The notes under the pieces were generated by a model. The model was not told the origin of the DNA and searched no databases. It saw nothing but the letters and a program-made list of their open reading frames with translations. Positions 48,258 through 56,400 of a DNA stretch of 64,000 nucleotides are shown here, piece by piece (position 1 is the first letter of the stretch; every line of letters begins with the position of its first letter). A program made the position numbers and the translations under genes. Source of the DNA: Bryobacterales bacterium (GTDB lineage Bacteria; Acidobacteriota; Terriglobia; Bryobacterales; Bryobacteraceae); assembly GCA_016721425.1 (NCBI GenBank), contig JADKID010000007.1, forward strand, positions 558,001 through 622,000, read 5' to 3'.

Positions 48258-48432
48258 CTTCGTCCGGCTCCTTCGCTTGATCTACCAGTTCTTCCATGTC
48301 CGACCAGAACACCTGATACTTGGCGTCCTCCAGGTCGCGAAAATAATCGCTCTTCACCGCGAACACAAACACGCAGGCCGCCCCCAGCCCCATCATCAGA
48401 CTGGCTACCAGGGCAAGCCACGTTAGCTCCAT
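48232..48432 (-). CDS. ccoS: CcoS-like cbb3 oxidase maturation protein
   Basis: The ATG at 48432 gives 66 residues with one helix (about 3-22), followed by AVKSDYFRDLEDAKYQVFW. This corresponds to the CcoS pattern of a helix, Val-[KR]-Ser-Gly-x-[FY]-x-Asp-Leu-Glu and a Pro/Ala-rich end. CcoS is needed to insert cofactors into CcoN. The longer open frame runs antisense-like into rrf2 and lacks helix character. It overlaps rrf2 by 10 bp and the Rieske gene by 26 bp. Confidence 0.78.
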   Translation of the reverse strand: MELTWLALVASLMMGLGAACVFVFAVKSDYFRDLEDAKYQVFWSDMEELVDQAKEPDEDGSSESHE

Positions 48433-48848
48433 GCGCCTTCCCCCTGGCTCTCTGCCGCCAGCCGCGCCAGCGTCGCCCCGCGCAACACCTTGGTCAGCGC
48501 GCTCTGGGCATCGGCCCACACATGGTGTACCGCGCATCGCGTCATCCGGCAGCAGCCCACACCGGCCGCCACGCATACGTTCAATTGGATTGGCCCGTCC
48601 ACCACTTCCACCACTTCCAGCAGAGTCACAAACTCCGGCGGCTTCGCCAACGAAAACCCGCCCGATGAGCCCCGGTGCGACGCAATCAGCCCCCCGCGCG
48701 ACAGCGTCTGCAGGATCTTGCTGAGGAAATGCTCCGGCACTTCACTGCTCGCCGCCAGCTCATCCCGCGTGGCCCGCTGACCCGACGGCAGCCCCGCCAG
48801 GTGAACCATCACCCGGACTGCGTAATCGGCTGCGCGTGTTACCTGCAT
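48423..48848 (-). CDS. Rrf2-family Fe-S transcriptional regulator, head of respiratory operon
   Basis: This 141-residue protein has the Rrf2 winged helix: MQVTRAADYAVRVMVHLA, then FLSKILQTLSRGGLIASHRG and GGFSLAKPP. Four Cys at 92, 99, 100 and 105 offer the three ligands of a Fe-S cluster, as in NsrR, RsrR or IscR. Such regulators sense iron, NO, O2 or redox. As the first gene of the operon it probably controls the respiratory genes and itself; a palindrome over its -35 box is the likely site. The start follows a short leader of about 10 nt with no clear ribosome site. Confidence 0.9.
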   Translation of the reverse strand: MQVTRAADYAVRVMVHLAGLPSGQRATRDELAASSEVPEHFLSKILQTLSRGGLIASHRGSSGGFSLAKPPEFVTLLEVVEVVDGPIQLNVCVAAGVGCCRMTRCAVHHVWADAQSALTKVLRGATLARLAAESQGEGAWS

Positions 48849-48864
48849 GGAGCGTTAAAGATAA

Positions 48865-48893
48865 ATTAGAGCCTGTTGGTCCTCTTTTGTCAA
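48865..48893 (-). promoter_or_regulatory. Sigma-70-type promoter of the respiratory operon
   Basis: On the minus strand, TTGACA (48893-48888), a 17-bp spacer and TCTAAT (48870-48865) form a near-consensus promoter. It lies in an AT-rich 138-bp region between rrf2 and thrC. The -10 box is 16 bp from the rrf2 ATG, so the transcript would have a leader of about 10 nt. Confidence 0.75.
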
Positions 48894-48898
48894 TAGAG
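48882..48898. promoter_or_regulatory. 17-bp palindrome over the -35 box, candidate Rrf2 operator
   Basis: CTCTTTTGTCAATAGAG pairs in seven of eight positions around the central T (48890); only 48886/48894 fail. It covers the whole -35 hexamer. Rrf2-family proteins bind dyads as dimers, and one bound here would block RNA polymerase. The adjacent rrf2 gene makes autoregulation the natural hypothesis. Confidence 0.6.
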
Positions 48899-48986
48899 AA
48901 TTTCAGACCTCAAGCGTTTAATCTATACGATCTCGTACATTCCACCTTCGCGACACCGCACTGCCTGCCCTTGTATCCTGCAAGAG

Positions 48987-50213
48987 ATGACTACGCTGAC
49001 CCATCTGGAGTGCAGCCTCTGCCTAAAACGGCACGAGGCCGGTGTCGCCCACAACCTCTGCGAATGTGGCGGCCCCCTGCTGGTCCGCTACGACCTCGAT
49101 GCCCTCCGCCAGGGCTGGTCCCGCGAGTGGATTGTCAGCGGCCCCTCTTCCATGTGGCGCTACGCCCCCGTCCTGCCCGTCTCCAAGCCGGCCTCCATGA
49201 TCTCCCTCGGCGAGGGCTGGACTCCGCTGATCCGCGCCCGCAACTACGGCGACGCCATTGGTGCCAAGAACCTCTGGGTCAAGGACGACGGCATCAATCC
49301 CACCGGCTCGTTCAAAGCCCGCGGCCTGGCCTGCTGCATCTCCATGTGCCACGAACTGGGCATCAAGAAGGTAGCCCTCGGCTCGGCCGGCAACGCCGCC
49401 AGCGCCACCGCCGCCTACGCTGCCGCCGCCGGCATCGAGGCCCACATCTTTATGCCCAAAGATGTCCCCCAGGCCAACTACATCGAATGCAAAAGCTTCG
49501 GCGCCCAGGTCACTCTCGTCGACGGCCTCATCAGCGACTGCGGCCGCATCGTCGCCGAGCGCAAGGCCGCCGAGGGCTGGTACGAAATCAACACTCTGAA
49601 AGAGCCCTACCGCATCGAGGGCAAAAAAACCATGGGCTACGAAGTGGCCGAGCAGTTCCAGTGGAACCTGCCCGACGCCATCTTCTACCCCACCGGCGGC
49701 GGAGTCGGCCTCATCGGCATGTGGAAGGCCTTTGAGGAGATGGAGGCGCTCGGCTGGATCGGCCCTAAACGCCCCAAGATGATCGTCGTCCAGGCCGATG
49801 GCTGCGCCCCCGTCGTCCGCGCCTTTGAACAGGGCGCGGAGCGCTCCACCTTCTGGGAAAACGCCAGCACCGTCTCCAGCGGTCTGCGCGTCCCCAAGCC
49901 CCTCGGTGATTTCCTCATCCTCCGCGCCGTCCGCGCCAGCGCCGGCACGTGCGTCGCCGTCAGTGACCGCGCCTCCCTCGAAGCCGGCGCCCGCCTCGCC
50001 CGCCAGGACGGCATCTTCGCCGCCCCCGAAGGCGCCGCCTGCTTCGCAGCCCTCGACCAGCTCCTAAAGTCGGGCTTCCTCACGCCCGATCAGAAGATAG
50101 TGGTTTACAATACTGGAGCGGGCTTGAAGTATCTGGAAGCGTACTCCACGCTGTTTCCACGCACGGCGGAAAGCGAAAGCGATAAGCTGGGCGGCCTGAT
50201 CACCCCCCGTTGA
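48987..50213 (+). CDS. thrC: Threonine synthase
   Basis: This 408-residue PLP enzyme has an N-terminal rubredoxin-like stretch (LECSLCLKRHEAG, LCECGGPLLVRYD), then WVKDDGINPTGSFKARGLAC with the PLP-binding Lys in GSFKARG. The phosphate loop SAGNAASATAAYAAAAG and a C-terminal VVYNTGAGLKYLEAY complete the pattern. It makes threonine from O-phosphohomoserine. It is 18 bp upstream of the FAD amine-oxidase-like gene and divergent from the respiratory operon. Confidence 0.93.
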   Translation: MTTLTHLECSLCLKRHEAGVAHNLCECGGPLLVRYDLDALRQGWSREWIVSGPSSMWRYAPVLPVSKPASMISLGEGWTPLIRARNYGDAIGAKNLWVKDDGINPTGSFKARGLACCISMCHELGIKKVALGSAGNAASATAAYAAAAGIEAHIFMPKDVPQANYIECKSFGAQVTLVDGLISDCGRIVAERKAAEGWYEINTLKEPYRIEGKKTMGYEVAEQFQWNLPDAIFYPTGGGVGLIGMWKAFEEMEALGWIGPKRPKMIVVQADGCAPVVRAFEQGAERSTFWENASTVSSGLRVPKPLGDFLILRAVRASAGTCVAVSDRASLEAGARLARQDGIFAAPEGAACFAALDQLLKSGFLTPDQKIVVYNTGAGLKYLEAYSTLFPRTAESESDKLGGLITPR

Positions 50214-50231
50214 GGAAGTAACTCGATAAGA

Positions 50232-51806
50232 ATGAGCGATAAGAGGGCCGTGATCATCGGCGCCGGTCCAGGCGGTCTGACTGCTGCGTATGAACTACTT
50301 ACCCGCACCGGCGTAAAGCCCATCGTGCTGGAAAAGAGCGCACACCTCGGCGGCATCTCCCGCACCGTCAACTACAAAGGCAACCGCATCGACATCGGCG
50401 GCCATCGCTTCTTCTCCAAGTCGGATCGCGTCATGGATTGGTGGCTTCACATGCTGCCTATGCAGGCCCTGCCCAAGGGCGAGCAGACTGTCACGTACCA
50501 GCAGATGAGCCGCCGCGTGGACAGCGGCCCCGGCCCCGACGCCGAATCCGAAGACAACGTCATGCTGCTGCGCCCCCGCCGCTCCCGCATCTACTATCTG
50601 CGCCGCTTCTTCGAATACCCCATCACGCTCAGCAAAGACACCCTGCTCGGCCTCGGCCTCTGGCGCACCCTCCGCATCGGTGTGAGCTACGTCCTCAGCG
50701 CCCTCTTCCCCCGCAAAAGCGAGCAGACCCTCGAAGACTTCTTCATCAACCGCTTCGGCCGCGAACTCTATCTGACTTTCTTCAAGAGCTACACGGAGAA
50801 AGTGTGGGGCGTCCCCTGCAACCAGATCAGCGCCGCCTGGGGCGCCCAGCGCATCAAGGGACTCTCCATCTGGAAGACCCTCCTGCACGCCGTGAAAAAA
50901 CTGAGCGGAAACGGCGCCGATCTGGCACAAAAAGCCACCGAAACGTCGCTGATTGAGCAGTTTTTGTACCCCAAGCATGGCCCCGGCCAGATGTGGGAGG
51001 AGGCCGCCCGGCGCGTCACCTCGCTCGGCGGCGAGCTCCACATGGGCTACACCGTCGATGGCATCGTCACCGCCAACGGCCAGGTTACTGGCGTCCGAGC
51101 CACCCACCAGGCCACCGGCGAGAGCCATCTCTTCGAGGGCGATTACTTCTTCTCCACCATGCCCATCCGCGAGTTGCTCGATTCGTTCGACACTCCGCCC
51201 CCAGCCAACGTCCTGGAGGTCAGCCGCGGCCTCATCTATCGCGACTTCCTCACCGTCGGCCTGCTCATGAAAGACTTGAAGATTCATGACCAAACCCCGC
51301 AAGGAAAAAAGCTGGTCGCCGACAACTGGATCTACATCCAGGAGCCGGACGTGCAAGTGGGCCGCCTCCAGATCTTCAACAATTGGAGCCCTTATCTGGT
51401 CGCCGATCCCGCCAAGGTCTGGATCGGTCTCGAGTACTTCTGCAACGACACTGACGCCCTCTGGCAGATGCCCGATGCCGAGCTGATCGCCTTCGCTACC
51501 GAGGAACTGGCCCGCATCGGCATCATCGACGCCGCCGCCGTGGAGGACGCCACCGTCATCCGCATGGAAAAGACCTATCCTGCCTATTTCGGTTCCTACG
51601 ACCGCTTCGACGAGATCCGCTCCTTCGTCGACGGCATCGAAAACCTCTTCCTGATCGGCCGCAACGGCATGCACCGCTACAACAACCAGGATCACTCCAT
51701 GCTCACCGCCATGATGGCCGTGGACAACATTGCCGCCGGCGTCAAGGACAAGGCGCCGCTCTGGGACGTCAACACCGAGACGGAATACCACGAAGAGAAA
51801 AAGTAG
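50232..51806 (+). CDS. FAD-dependent amine oxidase-like protein
   Basis: This 524-residue protein has the Rossmann FAD motif VIIGAGPGGLTAAYELL and the LEKSAHLGGISRTVNYKGNR / DIGGHRFFSKSD blocks shared by UDP-galactopyranose mutase-like and protoporphyrinogen-type flavoproteins. The C terminus closes with FLIGRNGMHRYNNQDHSM, where the flavin binds. Members of this group near polysaccharide genes act on nucleotide sugars or lipids, but no such neighbours are present here. It may be co-transcribed with thrC (18-bp gap). Confidence 0.85.
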   Translation: MSDKRAVIIGAGPGGLTAAYELLTRTGVKPIVLEKSAHLGGISRTVNYKGNRIDIGGHRFFSKSDRVMDWWLHMLPMQALPKGEQTVTYQQMSRRVDSGPGPDAESEDNVMLLRPRRSRIYYLRRFFEYPITLSKDTLLGLGLWRTLRIGVSYVLSALFPRKSEQTLEDFFINRFGRELYLTFFKSYTEKVWGVPCNQISAAWGAQRIKGLSIWKTLLHAVKKLSGNGADLAQKATETSLIEQFLYPKHGPGQMWEEAARRVTSLGGELHMGYTVDGIVTANGQVTGVRATHQATGESHLFEGDYFFSTMPIRELLDSFDTPPPANVLEVSRGLIYRDFLTVGLLMKDLKIHDQTPQGKKLVADNWIYIQEPDVQVGRLQIFNNWSPYLVADPAKVWIGLEYFCNDTDALWQMPDAELIAFATEELARIGIIDAAAVEDATVIRMEKTYPAYFGSYDRFDEIRSFVDGIENLFLIGRNGMHRYNNQDHSMLTAMMAVDNIAAGVKDKAPLWDVNTETEYHEEKK

Positions 51807-51855
51807 GCACGGCAACCAGCCGCGCACGAGGGGCTACGGCTTCGCGCTCCGCCGC

Positions 51856-52185
51856 TCATCGACCTTCTGGCACTCCGGGCGAAAACACAGAATAGAAGCT
51901 CTTCCCATGGCGCGCCACATGTTCGCGCAGCGCCTCGCTCTGGATAGTGGCGTGCCGCAGAAGATCAACTGCCACCGGCAACCCGATGTCCTCGATGCGC
52001 GCGGCAATTCGCGCCTCGTCTTCCAGTGTCAGCAAATCGCCGAACAGTGCCAGATCAATATCGGAAGCGGGCGACCATGTCCCCATGGCGCGGGAACCAA
52101 ACAGGACTGCGCGCTCCACTTGGGGAAACCCGGCCAACACTTCACAGATTGCCCCGCGCTGGCGGGCCGTGAGTCCGTCGTTCAT
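51856..52185 (-). CDS. MNT-type minimal nucleotidyltransferase (antitoxin of HEPN/MNT pair)
   Basis: This 109-residue protein has the nucleotidyltransferase motif LFGSRAMGTWSPASDIDLAL, in which the GSR-x8-DxD geometry holds the catalytic acids. In HEPN/MNT modules this partner neutralises the HEPN ribonuclease, in studied cases by adding AMP. It is the downstream gene of the pair, overlapping the HEPN gene by 4 bp. Confidence 0.88.
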   Translation of the reverse strand: MNDGLTARQRGAICEVLAGFPQVERAVLFGSRAMGTWSPASDIDLALFGDLLTLEDEARIAARIEDIGLPVAVDLLRHATIQSEALREHVARHGKSFYSVFSPGVPEGR

Positions 52186-52592
52186 GCGCCGGGTTTCTTC
52201 TGGCGGAGCGCCAATACCAGTGCACCCAGCAGCGGAGCGTAGGAGTCTTTGATGAGCCGCTCGGCTTCGCTGGCCGTCCGTTTGTCGTAGGTGTGGCTGA
52301 GACGGTTGCGGCTTTCGAGCGCCACCAGCCAGAGTTCGGGATTCTCAATCAGCCCGGCTGCGAACGCCTGCCGGATGGCGTCCCGCGGAGAGTGGATTTC
52401 ATATCCTTCGTAGGACAACAGATCCTGGAGGGTCTTCCAGGCCAGCTCAAAGGTGAACTCGAACATCTGCACCAGGCCGGCCAATTCCAAATCCGAGTAG
52501 GAGGTTTGGATACACGCCGTGTGGAGTTGCGTCCAGGCGCGCTCGAAGTTTTCGAAGCGCTGCTGCCAGCGGATCTCGTCTTTGTTGGCCAT
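52182..52592 (-). CDS. HEPN-family protein (HI0074-like, toxin of HEPN/MNT pair)
   Basis: This 136-residue all-helical protein has QMFEFTFELAWKTLQDLL and the HEPN catalytic R-x4-6-H motif in ESRNRLSHTY. Such proteins cut RNA or bind the substrate of the paired nucleotidyltransferase. It overlaps that gene by 4 bp (ATGA), the typical operon form. Confidence 0.88.
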   Translation of the reverse strand: MANKDEIRWQQRFENFERAWTQLHTACIQTSYSDLELAGLVQMFEFTFELAWKTLQDLLSYEGYEIHSPRDAIRQAFAAGLIENPELWLVALESRNRLSHTYDKRTASEAERLIKDSYAPLLGALVLALRQKKPGA

Positions 52593-52635
52593 TGCTGCGG
52601 AGTGCCAGCGTTCCGACGGTCGCCAGCAAGTCCCA

Positions 52636-52779
52636 CTATACCCGACAAACGTCCATTGTGAGCTCGATCAACGTCCCGACCGCCCGTTCGGTTCCTGCAC
52701 CAACCGCAGCCAGCAGCCTTACCGGCATCCAAAAGGAGTGCAATGCCATCGGCATCTCGCGCAGCAACGCCGACGCCAT
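52636..52779 (-). CDS. Possible 47-residue ORF coupled to the antitoxin-like gene
   Basis: An ATG overlapping the stop of the VapB-like gene (TGATG) opens 47 codons that end 43 bp before the HEPN gene. The product has hydrophobic stretches and none of the PIN acidic residues expected of a VapC toxin. It may be chance, or a remnant of a lost toxin gene. Confidence 0.2.
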   Translation of the reverse strand: MASALLREMPMALHSFWMPVRLLAAVGAGTERAVGTLIELTMDVCRV

Positions 52780-52982
52780 CACCGGTCGGCCTTTAGCGCA
52801 GCGAGCCTACGCGAGAAGCGGACCAGACCTCTGAGTTGGCGTAAGCGCGCGTAGGCCTGGGAGGCAGCCTCCAGTTCCAAACCGATGCGAGCAGTCTGAG
52901 TGATCCCGCTACCAGTGGCGCACTGTGCCTTTTCGAGAAGTTCAGGCGGCACCTCAATGGCGATCTTCCCAGGCGTTTCCAT
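52779..52982 (-). CDS. VapB-like antitoxin without recognisable toxin
   Basis: The ATG at 52982 gives 67 residues beginning METPGKIAIEVPPELLEKAQ, followed by TQTARIGLELEAASQAYARL and a basic C terminus RRLAALKADR. The pattern of a short beta strand, a helix with T-x-T-x-R-x-GLEL and a toxin-wrapping tail matches VapB antitoxins. The usual downstream PIN toxin is missing, leaving an orphan or degraded pair. The frame is open far upstream, but this part has no family similarity. Confidence 0.65.
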   Translation of the reverse strand: METPGKIAIEVPPELLEKAQCATGSGITQTARIGLELEAASQAYARLRQLRGLVRFSRRLAALKADR

Positions 52983-53204
52983 GACGTCCCAAACAAGGCT
53001 ACCGAGGACCATCGACCGCGAACTCAGCGACATGGCGGCCGAAGCACCAGACAGGCAGCCATCGGTCGGTCTACAAACAATTCGCGCACTCCTATCGATT
53101 CGGCGCGGCTCCGTTTGACGGATCAGCAGAGGGCCAGTGCGAAAGCGGGCGACCACGATCCAACCGCGCTCCCGATGAGAGTTCATCCCAAAGGCGATTC
53201 CCCA

Positions 53205-53415
53205 ATGCGATTCATGGTCATCGTCCAAGCAACCCCGGAGACCGAAAAACCGGGCGCCCTTCCCGATCTGCAGCTCATGCCCGAGATGGTTTGGCGCGCA
53301 CGTCGGATTCTCCGGCACATCTCGCACCGTCGTCGACGGCCCCTTCACCGAGGCCAAGGAGCTCATCGCCGGCTACTCGATCCTGCACGGATGGAAGACT
53401 TCGCATCCATCCTGA
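53205..53415 (+). pseudogene. Degraded YCII/DGPF-domain gene
   Basis: The start MRFMVIVQATPETE and the following ALPDLQLMPEM match the opening of YCII-domain proteins. About 30 residues are then missing, the frame changes, and the family hallmark SRTVVDGPFTEAKELIAGYSI appears in another frame (about 53310-53390) before a stop. The gene is therefore broken by an internal deletion with a frameshift. In related genomes YCII genes are usually followed by a DUF6596-type ECF sigma factor. A broken sigma gene of that kind lies 1.7 kb downstream on the same strand. Confidence 0.8.
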
Positions 53416-53555
53416 CCGAAGAGCAGATCCAGCACAAAGTAGAGAAACGGGCTGAACTGCCCAATCAGACGGCCACTCAACCGTAGTCCCGCAGCGAACC
53501 TCTGCCGGCGAAGCCCACGGCGCCCGCTGGGCTGGCCGCGGGCGTTCGTCAAGCC

Positions 53556-54925
53556 TCATCTTAGCGACTCAGGCTCCAGCACCAGCACTGCATCCTCCCA
53601 GCCAGCGGGCGGCCTCAGATTTGACGCGCTGGCCGCCGTCAGCACGCCGATCGCTACCGTGTGCCCGTCACGCGGATCGAACCAGTACGCCGGAAGCCCG
53701 GCAGCCGCGCCGAGAACACTCAGGCGGAGCGAAGCGCCTTCATTGGTGGGGTAGAACACATACGCCGCGCTCCGGTCTGCGGCCCGGACTGCCACTTTTC
53801 GCCGCTCCCCGTTCTCTTCGCCATTGCTGAGAATGGTCTGGTCCGGGACCAGCTTCCACCAGGCCCGTGCTGCCAGAAATCGATGCAGGATGCTCATCTG
53901 CCGCGCTCCGGGCGAATCCAGATAGTCGATCTGCTGATGCTGATCCCAGTTCCGGCAGTGGCCATAAGAGTAGCCCGCGGCTCCCGCGAAGAACGCATAC
54001 CACGCCTGCATCCGGACGTTCCGCGGCGTGGTTGGTGGGAGCTTGCCCGCTGCGTTCCGCTCGTCCTCATAGCTGCCCTCCAGAAACAGCGCCGGCCGCA
54101 TCGGATCGGTCCTGGCGTATTCAAAGGCGACCCGGGCATACACCATGAGATTGTTATCCGGGGATTCGTTCCGGCTGCCCTGAATTCCGTTCATATCCAC
54201 CCAGGCGTCTTTCGGAAACCAGACCGATGTCATGGTGTAGGGGTGGTGGGTCATCAAGGTCGTGGAATAGTCGGCTATGCCGTTGAACAGGCTCTCGCCA
54301 TTCAAGCCGTCCGCCACCCCTCGGCCATCGCACGAAATCCCTCGACCCCAACTCCAACGTTGCCCTCCGAATCCTGGCCGATGCTGAAGATCACGTTCCT
54401 CCGGGACCGGAACCCCTCCCCCACCTTACGCCCATATTCGTAAGTCCCATTCAGGTTCTTGAGCGGCCACAGCGTGTCTCTCCGGCCGGGCTCGCCGATC
54501 ATCACAAGAAACTGCATTCCGCGCTTGTCTGCCTCGTCCGCAATCCACAGCCACCGGCGCCAGTACTCCGGTGTCAATTGCGCGGGTCGGCCATCAACAA
54601 ACGGCAGATTGCCTTTCGCATCGGTGTGGCTCCAGCTCAGATCACTCGCCGCCCAGGCCCACTGGCCCCAGCTCCTCGCGGCGAATACCTGAATCACCGT
54701 GAAGCCCTGTGCCTTTCTCGTATCCAGCACGCGCTGGACCTGCTCGTCGTTGTGCTTGTTCAGAACCCACTCGGTCGCGCCCAGCCACAGGAACGGCTTT
54801 CCTTCCGCGGTTTCCAGGTATCGTTTGGTGGCGCTCACGCGCAGATCGGTGGCGCCTTCGGCCGTCGGGGTGTTCAGCAGGAAAAGCACGACGGCGAGCG
54901 TCGCAACGGACTGGGATCGGCTCAT
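53556..54925 (-). pseudogene. Apiosidase-like (DUF4038) secreted glycosidase, frameshifted
   Basis: Two frames join into one protein of about 456 residues. The first part, from the ATG at 54925 (ribosome site AAAGGAAA), has a signal peptide and the DUF4038 opening YLETAEGKPFLWLGATEW and GFTVIQVFAARSW. Near 54310 the frame ends at GFRAMAEGWRTA. The second frame resumes with VADGLNGESLFNGIADYS, carries AGYSYGHCRNWDQHQQIDY and ends with the C-terminal collagen-binding-like domain (AYWFDPRDGHTVAI). One missing G in the GGGG run at about 54308-54311 would account for the break. It could be a true mutation or a sequencing error. Confidence 0.8.
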
Positions 54926-55144
54926 GACTTTCCTTTCAAACCGGTGCACCGGATTGCGATCCGGAGTGTCATCCGCAAAACCGCCGCTACGCGGAAGACG
55001 ATAGGCTTTCACTCGGTTGGCGGTGCTCCGCGGTCGCGATCGGGCTGCAACGGGCGGCTGCCATATTATGTCAAACTGCCTGCGCGGACGGCTCTAGGAC
55101 CGCTGCTCTTGCATCCACAGATCGGAAACGGGTGTGCTCGGTAG

Positions 55145-55690
55145 CAGTGTCCGCCACCCATCCGCATCAGTCCCCATCACGCCCTGCACCGCGCCATCGA
55201 GTTCGTCTGGCGCATCGAATCCGCGCGCGTCAGCGGCGCACTCACCCGCCTCACCCGCGACGTCGGCCTCACCGAAGATCTCGCCCAGGAGGCGCTGCTC
55301 GCCGCGCTCGAGCAGTGGCCGCAATCCGGCGTGCCCGACAATCCCGTCGCCTGGCTCACCGCCACCGCCAAACGCCGCGCCATCGATCTCTTCCGCCGCA
55401 ACGCCGTCGCCCGACGCAAATATCAGGAACTCGGCCGCGAGCTCGAAGCCCTCGAACAGACTGCGCCCGACCTCGATTCCACCCTAGACAGCAACATCAG
55501 CGACGACCTCCTCCGCCTCGTCTTCATCGCCTGCCATCCCATCCTCCCCACCTGGGCCCGCGCCGCCCTCACCCCCGAGCCCACCATCGCCCAGCGCATA
55601 GCCCGCGCCAAACGCACCCTCGCCGACAGACAATTCCCCTTCAGGTCCCCCGCGGCCCCGTCACCCGGAGGCCTTCGCGTTTGGGTGCGG
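55145..55690 (+). pseudogene. N-terminal remnant of ECF sigma factor (DUF6596/RpoE type)
   Basis: The frame reads HRAIEFVWRIESARVSGALT, DVGLTEDLAQEALLAALEQW, WLTATAKRRAIDLFRRNAVA, DDLLRLVFIACHPIL and PEPTIAQRIARAKRTLAD, the regions 2 and 4 of this sigma group. No start codon remains, as the frame begins after a TAG at 55142. About 20 residues of region 4 (between ARAALT and PEPTIAQR) are deleted. After RQFPF the sequence passes into an inverted repeat. The C-terminal part of the same gene lies at about 60905-61110. Confidence 0.8.
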
Positions 55691-55941
55691 TAACGGCCGG
55701 TCCGGTTACTTGGCACTCTGCGTCCGGCGATGGTGGGGTGAACGCCTGGGCACGCGGCTGCCACACGCGGCATGGATCTCGGCATCCGGACGCGCTACTC
55801 GGTTCCCCCATCCGGCCTTCCCACGGACACGCGGTTCGGTCAGCGGCTCCTCAATCGGAATCGCATCCGTTTGCCCGATTCCGTCTGCGCGAGCGAATGC
55901 GGCAGGCTGACATCCTCTGAGTAGCGCGTGGCGCAGTCAAG
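55659..55941 (+). repeat. Left arm of a large imperfect inverted repeat
   Basis: This 283-bp block recurs in inverted orientation at 60481-60853. Starting from CGTCACCCGGAGGCCTTCGC the two copies run in parallel, about 85% alike by eye, ending GGCGCAGTCAAG. The arm abuts the sigma factor N-terminal remnant. It encodes no protein I recognise. Confidence 0.8.
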
Positions 55942-56400
55942 CTTCCAAGCAGAAGCGGTTTCTGCTGCTTGACGGACAGATGGCCGTCGGGCCTTCGCTA
56001 CGGTATCGGCTCTCGCCCGCTTGCCTTGGCGCTCGCTCAAGTCGATCCGTGCTTTGATCTGCTCGCCTCAGACGCCATCGTGCCTGTGAATGGCTGGCTA
56101 TCCGAAGGATGAGCAGAATGCCGACCTCAAGGCGCCTGTGAAGCTCTTCCGCATAGATCGGCACGGATATGACCAAAGAGAGTGCCATCCGGTTCCTCTT
56201 CGGCGATCAGCACGAACATCTGGGGCAACCGAACGCCTGCGCCCGTTCCAACGGCGTCGTCCCGCCCTCGTCGAAGTGAAAACGGCGCAGCCGCGGCCAT
56301 CCTGTCCCGCCACAAGTGCGTACCCGTGGGACGGGACAGGATGGCCTATTTGCTACCCGCCGGCATCAAAGCCGAGGCCGTCAGGCCGACGGGTTTCTCC
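55942..56400. other. 459-bp gap inside the inverted-repeat segment
   Basis: Several short overlapping frames occur on both strands but none has family features or a good ribosome site. The sequence may hold decayed gene fragments. No RNA gene or hairpin stands out. Confidence 0.4.

Noticed and set aside
50295..51827. Minus-strand open frame of 510 codons
   Set aside because: It is the shadow of the FAD amine-oxidase-like gene; the product is Val/Asp/Gly-biased with no motif.
52779..53366. 195-residue protein containing the VapB-like sequence
   Set aside because: Only the last 67 residues match a family; the upstream part overlaps the YCII relic antisense and lacks any pattern.
53115..53486. 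Intact 123-residue gene spanning the YCII region
   Set aside because: The open frame crosses from the YCII start into an unrelated frame; the conserved DGPF block is in another frame, so the gene is broken.
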